Part shown: in pieces, positions 50,597-61,000 of the stretch | How the letters are laid out: each line of letters starts with the position of its first letter | Position numbering within the stretch: position 1 is the stretch's first letter | From: JAHBTB01 sp964451255 | Lineage (GTDB): Bacteria > Armatimonadota > Fimbriimonadia > Fimbriimonadales > Fimbriimonadaceae | Length of the DNA: 64,000 nt | Assembly (NCBI GenBank): GCA_964451255.1 | Contig: CAYVHL010000008.1 | Coordinates: 1-64,000 of the forward strand | Direction: 5' to 3' | Notes under the pieces: generated by a model | The model's input: the letters and a program-made list of their open reading frames with translations, nothing else | Database searches by the model: none | What the model was told of the DNA's origin: nothing | Translations under genes and position numbers: made by a program

Positions 50597-53128
50597 TCAC
50601 TCGTCGACTTCGTGGCTAGCCTGGTCCACGACCGAGCGCCGCCGCCGCACCTGTCCGTACTTTGACGCCGCTGTTGTGGACTCCTTGTCGGGGACCCTCG
50701 CTCCAGCACCGCTGGTCGCATATGTCACTGCCAAAGCGGCCCGTTGCTTGGCCTCACGAACCGCCTCGCCGAGCAACCCATGTTCTTCGCCCCTTCGCTT
50801 GACGATCCACTTGTCCCAGAGATAGAGGATGGGTGAAGCGTTGGCGATCGACGAGTAGGTGCCCGTCACGATACCGAGCAACATCGTGACGCACATGAAC
50901 TTCAGTTCTGGCGTGGGGGTTCCGATCGCGGTCAGGATGATCAATGTCGCGATCGCCGTCATCGACGTGTTGAGCGAACGGGCGATGGACTGGGTGATCG
51001 ACTTGTCGACAAGGTGTTGGAACGACTCGTCTGGCGACGGTTTTTCCAGGTTCTCCCTGATACGGTCAAAGATAATGATCGTGTCGTGGACGCTGAAGCC
51101 GATGACTGTCAACATCGCGGTGACAAACAACGAGCTGAGTTCCCACCCGAACAGGAACCCACAGACGGCGGCGTTCCCGACCACGAACAACACGTCGTGG
51201 AGAAGTGCGATGACGGCGGAGCCGCCGAATTTGAGGCCGGTCTTCATTCCGCCCAAGGCGAACCCGAAACGCAAGGCCAGGTAAATGACGATGAGTACGG
51301 CGCTAAGAAGAACGCCGTAGACCGCTCGCTGAATCGCCTCCGCCTGGATCGTCGCGCCTACGGAAGAGATGCTCGCCCCGACCGGATTCAGGCCAGCAGC
51401 CGTCGCCAGCTTGTCCTTCGCGTCCGGGTCACCTACTTTCAGTTGGGGAGTCGGCGGTACCGTGATGTAGACGACTTTTTTGCCGCTGACGGTGGCAAAA
51501 ATGACGTTGAACCCCTTGTACCCTGCCTTCTCTAGGTTCGATGTGATCTGAGACATCGACTCGTTGCCTGTGACGACGAACTGGGCTTCGGTACCACCCA
51601 AGAATTCGACGTTCGGCTTCAGCCCGTCCATGCCAAGCGCGATCAGGCCCGGCACGATCAACACGGCGGAGATGAGGAAGTACCTCTTCGCCTTCGGAAT
51701 GATGTTTAGGGTCCGAGAGTGGGCGCCTTGCTCCAGGGCCTCGCCGAACCAGTTCCGTCCAAGGGCAAAGTACTTGGGGTCGTTGAACCAGTTCATCGAG
51801 ATACACCCGAGCAACAGTGAGCGAGTGATCGTGACGGCAGTGAAGAACGAGATGCAGACGCCGAGAATGAGGGTCGTCGCAAAGCCGCGGACCGCCCCTG
51901 TGCCCAAAACATACAGCACGACCGATGTAAGGATCGTACAGGCATTGGAGTCGATGATCGCGGTCAGCGCGCGCCTAAATCCAAGGTCGATGGCCGAAAG
52001 CAGCTTCTTTCCGTTTCTGAGCTCTTCCTTGACACGCTCGAACACCAAGATGTTGGCGTCGACGGCCATCGCGACCGACAGCACGAACGCGGCGATCGCC
52101 GCCAGACTGAACGTCGCGCCCACGCTTTTGAGCACGGTGAGGGTGAAGAGGGTGTAGAGGGCCAACGCGACCGTCGCGACGATGCCGGGGAAACCGTAGT
52201 AGACGATCAGGAACAGGGCGATCAACCCCATGCTGATGGCCGACGCCGTCACGATCTGCTTGAGCGCGCCAGCGCCGATCGTGGGATCGACCTGTTCGCT
52301 GGCGAGTTCGTCCAGCTTGACCGGTAACGAACCTGACTTGACCAGGTCGCACAACTGACGGACATACGCCGGGCTGAAGTCGCCGTTGATGTAGGCCTGG
52401 CCCTGGAGGATGGCTCCCTTTTCCAGCGGTGCGATGTTCAAGACGACGCCGTCGAGGACGAATGCGATGTTTTCCTGCTCGCCAGCGTACTTCCGGCACC
52501 AAGTCTCCAAGCGTCGCGATCCGTCGCCGCCAAAGAAGAACTGGGGCATCGTCTTGTTGCCCTGGATCAGCGGCTCGGCGTTGGTGACGTCCTGTCCCTC
52601 AAGGATGAGGTCCCAGCCGTTGATCATCTGCTTGTATTCGTCGTCACCCGGCTTGAGGACTTTCTCCGGGTTTGCCGTCCGATAGAAGTCGACTTCTGGA
52701 CGACCGTTCTCACTGGTTTTGCCGGCCTCGGTGTAGCGCAGTTGGGAATGGACAGGGTTAGAGACGTTTTTCGCGTGGAAGACCTGGATTTTCGCCGTCG
52801 AACTGAGGATCTGCTTGGCCTTGCTGATGTCCGTAAAACCGGGCAGTTCGATAATGATCTGGTCGTCGCCCTTCGCCTGTACTGACGCCTCGCCGACGCC
52901 AAGACCGCCGCTCACGCGGTTCTCCAAGATCTTGATCAAGTCGCTTTGCAGCGTTCCGAGCGACTCCTTCTTGGGGTCTTTCAGGCTGGACAAATCCATC
53001 CCGTAGGTCAGGCGCACGCCACCTTGGACGTCGAGGCCGTACGAAAACTTGGTCTTGTAGAAGACAAACGCTGATATGGCGGTCAGAACGACGACCAAGA
53101 CGAGATAAAGCTGGTTGCGAGAATGCAA
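50597..53128 (-). CDS. secDF: SecDF fusion protein translocase subunit
   Basis: An 843-residue fusion of SecD and SecF, which uses the proton gradient to help protein export. SecD half: LDVQGGVRLTYGMD, a P1-type periplasmic domain, then six membrane helices. SecF half starts with LIVPGLIALGMDGLKPNVEFLGGTE and has VIGFSVHDTIIIFDRIREN and six helices. The C-terminal ~70 residues are a charged, Arg-rich extension. SecD and SecF are usually separate in many phyla but fused in several others. Confidence 0.94.
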   Translation of the reverse strand: MHSRNQLYLVLVVVLTAISAFVFYKTKFSYGLDVQGGVRLTYGMDLSSLKDPKKESLGTLQSDLIKILENRVSGGLGVGEASVQAKGDDQIIIELPGFTDISKAKQILSSTAKIQVFHAKNVSNPVHSQLRYTEAGKTSENGRPEVDFYRTANPEKVLKPGDDEYKQMINGWDLILEGQDVTNAEPLIQGNKTMPQFFFGGDGSRRLETWCRKYAGEQENIAFVLDGVVLNIAPLEKGAILQGQAYINGDFSPAYVRQLCDLVKSGSLPVKLDELASEQVDPTIGAGALKQIVTASAISMGLIALFLIVYYGFPGIVATVALALYTLFTLTVLKSVGATFSLAAIAAFVLSVAMAVDANILVFERVKEELRNGKKLLSAIDLGFRRALTAIIDSNACTILTSVVLYVLGTGAVRGFATTLILGVCISFFTAVTITRSLLLGCISMNWFNDPKYFALGRNWFGEALEQGAHSRTLNIIPKAKRYFLISAVLIVPGLIALGMDGLKPNVEFLGGTEAQFVVTGNESMSQITSNLEKAGYKGFNVIFATVSGKKVVYITVPPTPQLKVGDPDAKDKLATAAGLNPVGASISSVGATIQAEAIQRAVYGVLLSAVLIVIYLALRFGFALGGMKTGLKFGGSAVIALLHDVLFVVGNAAVCGFLFGWELSSLFVTAMLTVIGFSVHDTIIIFDRIRENLEKPSPDESFQHLVDKSITQSIARSLNTSMTAIATLIILTAIGTPTPELKFMCVTMLLGIVTGTYSSIANASPILYLWDKWIVKRRGEEHGLLGEAVREAKQRAALAVTYATSGAGARVPDKESTTAASKYGQVRRRRSVVDQASHEVDE

Positions 53129-53199
53129 AGCCGGGAGCCTCCGATAGGCCGGTCAGGGCCGGGGACAGATTATACCGACAGGCTTCGCACTTGGCAGGG

Positions 53200-53901
53200 T
53201 CAACCGCCGCCCGTTCCGTCGTCCTTTGTGAACCCCTTGAGTTGGTCAAGGGGCAGTTTGCCGATGTTGGCAGGTGTGACCGCCTTGAAGTCCGAGTTGA
53301 CGAGGGTCCCGTGCACGCTGATTTGCGTGACGCCGTCCTGGAGGGTCGTGATCTCAAAGCGACGCACGACCCAGTCGCCCTTGTCAAACCACTGGTCGAC
53401 CCGGAGTTCGCCTCCGGTCACTACGTTCTTTGAGGAGGCGGACACTTTCAAGTACGTTGTCTCCCCGACTTTGTCGTCCTTTATCCCGGTCACCTGGGGC
53501 ACAGGATCTGCGTTGATGCGCATTCCGTTTTCACCCACGACAAAGTTGACCCTGCCCTTCTCCACCTTGAGGGGTTCATACGGCTTGATTTTCAGCCCGT
53601 CTTGGACGCTCGTGGTCGCAAATTTTCTGTTCCCATAGCCGACCCTCCAAGTCTCCTTTTCGGTCCAACCCATTTCGACCACTGCCTTGTCGTTCACTAA
53701 GACGACGATCTGGCGGCCAGCCGGCCCTAGGACGTACACGACCTCTTGGACAATCGCGCTCCCTTGCGCCGGGATTGTCACGACCTTGTAGGTTCCTTTG
53801 AACGACTTCAACGCTGCGAATGAATCGTGCTTCCGACGCTCAATCTCGTCAAAGGTGAGCGTCGGCTGCTGAAGTGCCAGGCAGGCGAGGGCCGTTAGCA
53901 T
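53200..53901 (-). CDS. Exported LolA-like lipoprotein carrier protein
   Basis: A 233-residue protein with a short N-terminal signal (LTALACLALQ) and a half-barrel pattern. It shows SFKGTYKVVTIPAQG, RQIVVLVNDKAVVEMGW, EPLKVEKGRVNFVVGENGMRI and GELRVDQWFDKGDWVVRRFEI. This is compatible with the LolA/outer-membrane lipoprotein-sorting fold, but the match is by fold pattern only. It is transcribed with the same orientation as secDF. Confidence 0.6.
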   Translation of the reverse strand: MLTALACLALQQPTLTFDEIERRKHDSFAALKSFKGTYKVVTIPAQGSAIVQEVVYVLGPAGRQIVVLVNDKAVVEMGWTEKETWRVGYGNRKFATTSVQDGLKIKPYEPLKVEKGRVNFVVGENGMRINADPVPQVTGIKDDKVGETTYLKVSASSKNVVTGGELRVDQWFDKGDWVVRRFEITTLQDGVTQISVHGTLVNSDFKAVTPANIGKLPLDQLKGFTKDDGTGGG

Positions 53902-54021
53902 CGCACCATCACTTCTTTGTCAGACGTCCGGACAGGCCAGCCGATTTGCACGAACCAGGTCGATTGGCCGCGCAAATTCCGGCACCCAAGGATGGCCGAC
54001 GACGTGCACGGGCAGGAATCC

Positions 54022-55005
54022 TCATTCCTTGGCCCAGAACATCGGGCCGGCCGACTCTTGGATGACGGACTGCTTGAGTACGTCCAGAGCCTTTGTCAAG
54101 CCCTCCATCGGAGACATAAGGCCGTCCTCGTGTTCGATGCTCAGCACGTAGTCGTAGCCGACCATGCGTAGATTGCTTACGAAGTCCTTCCACCACTCGA
54201 CCCCGTGGCCATATCCCACGCTCCGGAAGACCCATGAGCGCTCCAAAATGCGACCGTAGCTCTTGGTGTCCAGATTGCCGTTGAGGGCGCTGTTGTACGG
54301 GTCGATTCGCGTGTCCTTGGCATGGACGTGGAACAGGGCGCCTTCGTCCCCAAGCTGCCTCACCGCAGCGATCGGGTCGATGCCCTGCCACCAGAGGTGG
54401 CTCGGGTCGAAGTTCGCGCCGATGTGGTCGCCGTTTCTGCCGACGCCGTTGCGGAGCTTGAGCAAGGTGTCGTTGGAATAGCAGACAAATCCCGGGTGCA
54501 TTTCGATGGCGAACTTGACGTTGTTTTCCTTGAGGTACGCGGCCTGCTCCCGCCAATAGGGGATGACCCGGCGCCTCCACTGCCACTCGAGCACGTCGCG
54601 GAACTCGTCCGGCCAAGCGCAGGTCACCCAGTTCGGGTTCTTGGCCCGAGGGCCGTCACCCGGACAGCCGCTGAACCCGTTGACCACTGGGACACCGAGC
54701 AAGCCCGCCAGCTTCACTCCGTCCCGGAACGCTTTGTGATGGTCCTCGGCGATCTTCTTGACGGGGTGGATCGGGTTGCCGTGCACACTCAGCGCGCTCA
54801 GCACCAGACCCTTCTTGTCGATCTTCTTGAGCAAGGCCTCTCGGTCGGACTTGCTGCCGATCAGCTTGTCAATGTCGATGTGCTGCTTGCCCGGATAGGC
54901 CCCTGCACCGATCTCGACGGCTTGGAGGCCCAAGCCCGCGGCGGTGTCGAGTGCCTCGTCCAGCGTTTTGTCTCCGAAGAGCGCCAGGAAAAGTCCGATC
55001 CTCAT
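54022..55005 (-). CDS. Sugar phosphate isomerase/epimerase (TIM barrel)
   Basis: A 327-residue xylose-isomerase-like TIM-barrel protein. Metal-site residues are visible as in family members: FAIEMHPGF (Glu), IGANFDPSHLWWQG (Asp/His), FHVHAKDTRID (His) and VLSIEHEDGLMSP (Glu). Substrate is unknown. ATG at 55005 gives the natural N terminus MRIGLFLALFGDKT with a GGGCGA site upstream; the longer open frame upstream is rejected. It diverges from glyA. The gap 53902-54021 holds nothing recognisable. Confidence 0.85.
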   Translation of the reverse strand: MRIGLFLALFGDKTLDEALDTAAGLGLQAVEIGAGAYPGKQHIDIDKLIGSKSDREALLKKIDKKGLVLSALSVHGNPIHPVKKIAEDHHKAFRDGVKLAGLLGVPVVNGFSGCPGDGPRAKNPNWVTCAWPDEFRDVLEWQWRRRVIPYWREQAAYLKENNVKFAIEMHPGFVCYSNDTLLKLRNGVGRNGDHIGANFDPSHLWWQGIDPIAAVRQLGDEGALFHVHAKDTRIDPYNSALNGNLDTKSYGRILERSWVFRSVGYGHGVEWWKDFVSNLRMVGYDYVLSIEHEDGLMSPMEGLTKALDVLKQSVIQESAGPMFWAKE

Positions 55006-55112
55006 GTCGCCCTGATTATACGGCGGAGCGTACGCGAGCGGTGTCATGCGGCGAACCTGACGCCCCATTCCGCGAGTGCGATATGGAGGGAAACCGGCCA
55101 TACTCAACCCAT

Positions 55113-56384
55113 ATGCCCTCCTTGACCGATACTGTCCGTCGCCACCGGGCGCCGCTCGCCGAAGTCGACAGTGAAGTCGCCGCCATCCTCCGGCAGGAAG
55201 TCCAACGCCAGGAGAACAACCTAGAACTGATCGCCAGCGAAAACATCGCCAGCACAGCGGTCCGAGAGGCGACGGCGTCGGTTTTGACGGACAAATACGC
55301 CGAGGGCTATCCGGGCAAGCGCTACTACGGTGGTTGCCAATGGGCCGACGAAGTCGAGCGGCTCGCCATTTCGCGGGTCTGCGAACTTTATGGGTGCGAA
55401 GCCGCCAACGTCCAGCCTCACAGCGGCGCCAACGCCAACATGGCGGTGTATTTCACGTTCATGCAGCCAGGCGACACCCTTATGGCTATGAACTTGGCCC
55501 ATGGCGGTCACCTGACACACGGTTCTCCCGTCAACTTCAGCGGCCAACTCTACAAAGTCGTCCCCTACGGCGTCCGGGACGACTCCGAGCTCATCGACTA
55601 CGACGAAATGCGAAGGTTGGCGATGGAGCACCAGCCCAAGGTCATCGTCAGCGGGGCCACGGCCTACTCACGTGAGTTCGACTTCCGCTGGATCAGAGGG
55701 ATCGCCGACGAAGTAGGCGCGCTCCACATGTGCGACATGTCCCACTACAGCGGGTTGGTCGCCGGAGGTGTCTATCCGTCGCCCTTCGGTCACGCACAGG
55801 TCGTGACGTCCACGACCCACAAGTCCATACGGGGGCCGCGGGGCGGCATGATCCTTGGCGACAAAGACCACATCGCCAAGATCAACAAGACCGTCTTCCC
55901 AGGGTTACAAGGCGGTCCGCTAATGCATGTCATAGCCGCCAAGGCGGTCGCCTTCAAAGAAGCCCTTCAGCCCGAGTTCAAGGACTATGCGCGCCAAATC
56001 GCCCTGAACGCAAAGGCCCTGTGCGACGCGCTCATCAGCGAGGGGTTCAGGATCGTGAGCGGCGGGACAGACAGCCACATGATGCTTGTCGACCTTCGGG
56101 CCTTCGGGGTGACCGGCAAGGTCGCCCAAGAGGTCCTCGAGCACGCGAATATCACGACGAACAAGAACTCGATCCCCAACGACCCGGAGTCTCCATTCGT
56201 GACCTCGGGAATCCGGCTCGGCACCCCTGCTGTGACGACCAGGGGTATGGGTGCTGAGGAGATGAAAGAGATCGCGAGGCTCATCGCCCAAGTCCTACGT
56301 GCGCCGCAAGACGACTCTAATGTGGCCGACGCCAAAGACAGTGTCTTGAAGCTGACCGCACGTTTTCCCATACACACGGTCTAG
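55113..56384 (+). CDS. glyA: Serine hydroxymethyltransferase
   Basis: A 423-residue PLP enzyme that interconverts serine and glycine and feeds one-carbon units into folate. It shows NLELIASENIAS, YPGKRYYGGCQWADEVE, SGANANMAVY and the PLP lysine Lys237 in STTHKSIRGPRGG. ATG at 55113 fits the family length; another in-frame ATG lies 30 bases upstream and neither has a close ribosome site. Confidence 0.96.
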   Translation: MPSLTDTVRRHRAPLAEVDSEVAAILRQEVQRQENNLELIASENIASTAVREATASVLTDKYAEGYPGKRYYGGCQWADEVERLAISRVCELYGCEAANVQPHSGANANMAVYFTFMQPGDTLMAMNLAHGGHLTHGSPVNFSGQLYKVVPYGVRDDSELIDYDEMRRLAMEHQPKVIVSGATAYSREFDFRWIRGIADEVGALHMCDMSHYSGLVAGGVYPSPFGHAQVVTSTTHKSIRGPRGGMILGDKDHIAKINKTVFPGLQGGPLMHVIAAKAVAFKEALQPEFKDYARQIALNAKALCDALISEGFRIVSGGTDSHMMLVDLRAFGVTGKVAQEVLEHANITTNKNSIPNDPESPFVTSGIRLGTPAVTTRGMGAEEMKEIARLIAQVLRAPQDDSNVADAKDSVLKLTARFPIHTV

Positions 56385-56444
56385 GCTGACCGGGCCATTC
56401 GACATTGGTCCCGACTGGCCAAAATCGCTGATACTATCTAGACA

Positions 56445-56837
56445 ATGGGTTCCAGGCGGCTCCTCACGTTGCTGGGAACGGCGGCGGTTTCGGTTGTATG
56501 CGCTTTGCCGGGCCTCTGCGCTCAGTTGTGCACAAGCCATGCGTGCGAACCCACAGGTCAGATTTCGGGGCACTCCTGTTGTCAATCAGACGCATGCTGT
56601 GCGGCGGAGGTTGTTCCGAAGTCCGTCCGGCAAGCCACGGGCTCGAAAAGCCAGCCTGAATCCCTTGACGCTTCCAAAGCGAGCACGTGGGGCGCCGTCC
56701 AGGCGGTTAGCGCGCGCACGGCTTGGATCGCCTTTCCACAAAAGCCATCTGCCCCAACGGTTGCGATCGTCCATGTCATTGGGGGCTCGCCCCCTCTCCT
56801 CTCATCTGGTTCTCCCCGAGCACCGCCGGTCATTTGA
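56445..56837 (+). CDS. Small Cys-rich exported protein
   Basis: 130 residues. The signal peptide is LLGTAAVSVVCALPGLCA. A Cys-rich segment follows (LCTSHACEPTGQISGHSCC, QSDACC) and then a low-complexity tail ending SPPLLSSGSPRAPPVI. The layout recalls small exported heavy-metal-associated proteins of other phyla, which is an inference. It is directly followed by a second Cys-rich exported protein. No catalytic motif is seen. Confidence 0.55.
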   Translation: MGSRRLLTLLGTAAVSVVCALPGLCAQLCTSHACEPTGQISGHSCCQSDACCAAEVVPKSVRQATGSKSQPESLDASKASTWGAVQAVSARTAWIAFPQKPSAPTVAIVHVIGGSPPLLSSGSPRAPPVI

Positions 56838-56899
56838 CGCGCTCGCCAGCGTCATTTGCGGCCACTCGTGGCCGCCACGACCTCAGATGCAAGAGACAA

Positions 56900-57076
56900 A
56901 TGAACAACATCCACAAACCCATCGCCATCTCGCTCGTCGCCGTCCCGACGATGAGCCTCGCCAACCCACGAAAGGACGCGGGCAAGTCGTCCTGTGTGGA
57001 CTGTTGCGGCACGTGCTGCGACGGCTGCTGTGAGGGAGGTTCCTCCTGTTGCGGCGGCGGCTGTTGCCAAGCCTAG
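56900..57076 (+). CDS. Metallothionein-like small Cys-rich exported peptide
   Basis: 58 residues from ATG at 56900: MNNIHKPIAISLVAVPTM, then a short linker and a tail with eleven Cys in six clusters (CVDCC, TCC, GCC, SCC, GCC). The N-terminal segment is a plausible export signal. The Cys density suggests metal binding or disulfide cross-linking. It lies 62 bases after the other Cys-rich gene and before a strong hairpin, so the pair looks like one transcript. The family is not recognised. Confidence 0.6.
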   Translation: MNNIHKPIAISLVAVPTMSLANPRKDAGKSSCVDCCGTCCDGCCEGGSSCCGGGCCQA

Positions 57077-57094
57077 TAGACCGGTAGTCGACCA

Positions 57095-57130
57095 GCCGGC
57101 AGGCGGAACTCGCCTGCCGGCGACCTCTTT
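57095..57130 (+). terminator. Hairpin terminator after the Cys-rich pair
   Basis: An 11-bp perfect GC-rich stem (57095-57105 with 57111-57121, 5-base loop) is followed by CTCTTT. It ends the transcript of the two Cys-rich genes. Confidence 0.6.
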
Positions 57131-57133
57131 ATG

Positions 57134-57143
57134 NNNNNNNNNN
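57134..57143. other. Assembly gap (10 N)
   Basis: Ten undefined bases. The run length is a placeholder, so the true distance between the Cys-rich pair and the genes to the right is unknown, and adjacency across this point is not established. Confidence 0.95.
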
Positions 57144-57178
57144 GACCGCCGACGTAAAACACGTTTCCACCATCCCCT

Positions 57179-58063
57179 TTATGGGGCGAAATGGTCGATC
57201 ATTCCGTCCGCTAGTCCGACGACAAAGCCGTTGTCGCTCGCGGCCACACACAACGCCCGTGCGCCGAATGTCACACGCCGGATCTGCTTGCCATCGACGG
57301 CGTCACGCAAGCTGACCCCGTGGTCATCCAGCCATGCCACCGTCTTTCTGTCAGAAAATACGGCAATGCTCGGATGTGACACCGGGCCGACCGCCTCCCA
57401 AACCACGCTGAGATCGGCAGCGTTGAGCAACAACGTCGCGTCAAGCCTCCGCGCGAGAAACCTGCCTGTGCTTGGCACGGCCATGACCTTGACCCACCGG
57501 CCGATGACGGACGCACGTTCCACAGGTGGCCAGACCGAAGCGTCCCAACTGCGCAGGCTATACCCGTCCGCCCCGACCAGATGCCTCACGTCGCCTTCGA
57601 TGTAGGCCATCGACGCAGGGGCCGCGTTATCGAACCAACGCCTCTTCTTGTTCCCTTCATTGTCTAGCCGTTCGACCCGCCCAGAAGACCAAGAGACTAT
57701 GATGTCGGACTCAGGCCCTCGACAAAGGCTAAGAGGCAGATCAGGCAGGAAGCCAAACACCCAGCGCCGCCGCCTCATCCAATCGGTACGCCCACTCAAG
57801 GCGTCGAACGACGCGACGCCATGCGTGCCGGCGACCAGCAGATGCTCCCCAAATCGGTCGAAGGCCATGTCGGTCACCCGGGCGGCATGGCGGGTCTTGT
57901 CGTCCAGGTCCGCCGTCGGGTTACGCCAAATAAGGCGTCGGTCTGCGTACATGGCCAGGCCGCCCTCCAGATCTGCGGCGGCCATGAGCCCGCCCGGGCC
58001 GGAGGCGATCAATCGCACTCCTGCCCGGGTATCAAGCGCATGCGCTCTCGGTGACGGCAACAT
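57179..58063 (-). CDS. WD40/PQQ-like beta-propeller protein
   Basis: 294 residues without a signal peptide. Repeating beta-strand units such as VTDMAFDRFGEHLLVAGTHGV, YIEGDVRHLVGADGYSLRSW and FSDRKTVAWLDDHGVSLRD suggest a six- or seven-bladed propeller of WD40/quinoprotein type. There are no catalytic residues. It sits 30 bases downstream of the tricorn-like gene on the same strand. Its role is unknown. Confidence 0.65.
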   Translation of the reverse strand: MLPSPRAHALDTRAGVRLIASGPGGLMAAADLEGGLAMYADRRLIWRNPTADLDDKTRHAARVTDMAFDRFGEHLLVAGTHGVASFDALSGRTDWMRRRRWVFGFLPDLPLSLCRGPESDIIVSWSSGRVERLDNEGNKKRRWFDNAAPASMAYIEGDVRHLVGADGYSLRSWDASVWPPVERASVIGRWVKVMAVPSTGRFLARRLDATLLLNAADLSVVWEAVGPVSHPSIAVFSDRKTVAWLDDHGVSLRDAVDGKQIRRVTFGARALCVAASDNGFVVGLADGMIDHFAP

Positions 58064-58093
58064 GGATCTAGTGTACGCGGGGTCGTCCGATGC

Positions 58094-61000
58094 TCAGCCT
58101 CCGCCCCGGGCTGTCCCCTGCCCGTCGTCGCTGACCTTCGACTTGTCCCGATAGGCGGGCTTGTTTGGTGGCACCGGCTTGTAGTCCTTGAGCCGCTTGT
58201 TCATCTCGTCGATCGCCCGGTCGAGTTGGCTGTCGCGCCCCAAGCGCCATTGGTATGGGTCGTACTCCACCTCGATGTCGGGATCGACCCCCCAACCCTC
58301 GACGATCCATTTGCCGGTGTGGGGGTCGTAGAGGGCGCAGTCGGGTGCGTTGACGCTACCGCCGTCGGCGAGTTGGAAGCCGAACGCGGCGATCAATCCA
58401 CCCCACGTGCGCTTGCCGACGATGGGCCCGAGTTTTCTCTCACGGAACAGCCACGGGAACATGTCACCGCCGCTCCCGGACATTTCATTCGCCAGAAGCA
58501 CCTTCGGACCAAAGATCGCGCCAGGAGACATCCAGGGCTTGCCTGCACGGGGGTAGTAGCCTGCGTCGAGCTTCTGCCCGAGGACATCTGCCAAGAACCC
58601 GGCGATCAGGCCACCGTGGTTGAACCTCTCGTCCACGATGATGCCGTCCTTGTCCGTCTGGGCATAGAAGAACCGGTTGAGTTGCGACCAAGCACCGTTT
58701 TGCGTGTCAGGCACATGGATGTACGCTGCCCGGCCACCGGTTTTCTCGGCGACGTAGCGTCGGTTACCTTCGCGCCAGTCCCAGACCCGCAACGCCGCCT
58801 CGCTCCCTGTCGGGACCACGGTCACCTCGCGGCTCCCGGCGCCGTCTGCGTTCGGGCCTATCTTGACCTTGACCTGCTTGCCCGCCTTGTTTTCCAGCGC
58901 CAGGTAAATGTCCGTCGCTTGCGTCAGGCCTCTGCCGTCGATCGCTAGGATGTAGTCACCGACCTTGGCATCCACCCCGACCCTTGACAATGGGCCCCGC
59001 AAGTTCCCGTTCCACATCTCTCCGGTATAGAGCTTGGCGATCCGATAGCGGTTGTTCTCGAAGGTGTAGTCGGCTCCCAGAAGCCCGACGTTGACCCGCA
59101 TGTCCGTGTCGCGGAGGTCGCCCCCGCCAGGAAACATGTGCCCGACACTCACCTCCCCCATCATGTCGTCGAAGATGTAGTTCAGGTCGGCGCGGCTCGT
59201 CAAATTCGGCAAGAAGACGCTGTACCTCCTGTCCATCTCGGCGGTGTCGATGCCATGTACACCCGGGTCGTAGAACTGCACCGTTTCACGGAACCAGGTT
59301 TCATGGAGCATGTGCGCCCATTCGACCCTTGGATAGATCTTCGCGGTGAGGCCGTCCAAGTTGACCGCGCCTTGGCCTGGGGCGGCGGCTGGCGCCGCCG
59401 TGGGCACGATCGATGCTCCGCCAATTCCTTGGATGACCATCTTGTTTCCGTCGGCCGTGACTTCGACCGACCTCACACCTTGGGCAAACGGGGAAAGCTT
59501 CCTCTCAGCCATGGTGAACTTCATCAACGCCGGCGCGCCGCCTGGGCTGATGCTCGTCGCCTGGGCTGGCGGCACGATCACAAAGAAAACACCCGAGGGG
59601 CCGGCCACGATGCGGCTCACATTAGGCAAAGCTCCTGGCAGGGTCACGATGCGACTCTGGATACCGTCCAGGTCGATCTCGTTCTTGACCGCCTTTTGGT
59701 CAGACGGAGCCGCAGCCACAGGCTTGGACGCTGCCTCGGGCCCGCCCGCCTTTGGACTCTCCTTCACGCTAGCTTTGATCGGTTCCTCATCACTTTCCGG
59801 CGCGAGGGGATCAGCGCCGTCCTTCTTCAGCACGATCGCGTACAACCCGGACGGTTGGTTAGGCTGGTTCATGCTGGCTAGGTCAAGCCAGTTGATGGCC
59901 TGCCCGACCTGCGTCGACGCCGCGAAGAAGATGTACTTGCCAGAGCGGTCGAAAACGGGCTCGATCGCATCGGCCATGCCGTCAGTGATCTGGTGGACTT
60001 TCCCTGTGGAAGCCTCCCAGAGGAAGACCGCATGCATATGAGAGTCCAGGTCACGTGCATACGTCAGCCAAGCCGAATCAGGCGACCAATTGACATGGAT
60101 CTCGTATCGTGGGTCGTTGTAGACCGTGTGGTCGACCTTCACGGTCTTCCCATCCGCGACGGTTGTCACCCAGATGTTCTTGTCGTAGTCCATGTAGGCG
60201 ATTCGCGAACTGTCTGGGGACCAGACCAGGCCGCCGTACGTGCTGGACCCATCACCTGGTTTGAGCACCTTCGTCTTGCCCGACTCGACGTCGTAGAACG
60301 CGAGTTCTTCGGTTATCTGCGGGTCCGTGATGAAGGCGATTGTCTTGCCGTCAGGCGACCACTTCCCTTCCCGTCTGTGCAACCCGGGAGCCTCATCGAC
60401 GATCCGGGCGTCGCCCTTGCTAGCCGGAACAGTGAAGACATAGCCTCGTGCGGTCACCACCAAGCGCTGTCCGGTCGGCGAGATCGAAACATCCGAGATA
60501 TAGGGCCTCAGATCCTTGAACTCAGGTCGGACTTCAGGAAAGTCCCCGTTCACCTGGATGTCGACCTTGGTCGACTCCTTCTTGGCCGGATCGTAAAGAT
60601 AGATCCCGCCCAACTTTTCATAGACGAGCACGTCGGGGCCGGCGCTGATCGCCTTGACGTCAAAGCCCTCTCCCTTGACTTCGTCCCGGCTCCGCTTGGT
60701 CTGGGGGTCATAGCTCATGATGCCGACCGGGCCACGAATATCAGAGAGGTAATAGATCCTTCCTCCAAACCAGCACGGGTCGTAAATGTTCTCCGTCTTG
60801 CGGGGAAGATGGACGACCTTGCTGTCGCCTAGGTCTCCGAGCCAGATCGGATAAGCCTGGCCACCCCTGTATCGCTTCCAGGCGACTTCCCACTTTCCGT
60901 TGGGGACATATGCGATTTGTTTGCCGTCGGGGGAGACCGATCCCATCTGTCCTGCTGGGAACGGCAACGGAGTCGGGAAACCACCGTCGATCGAGACCGT

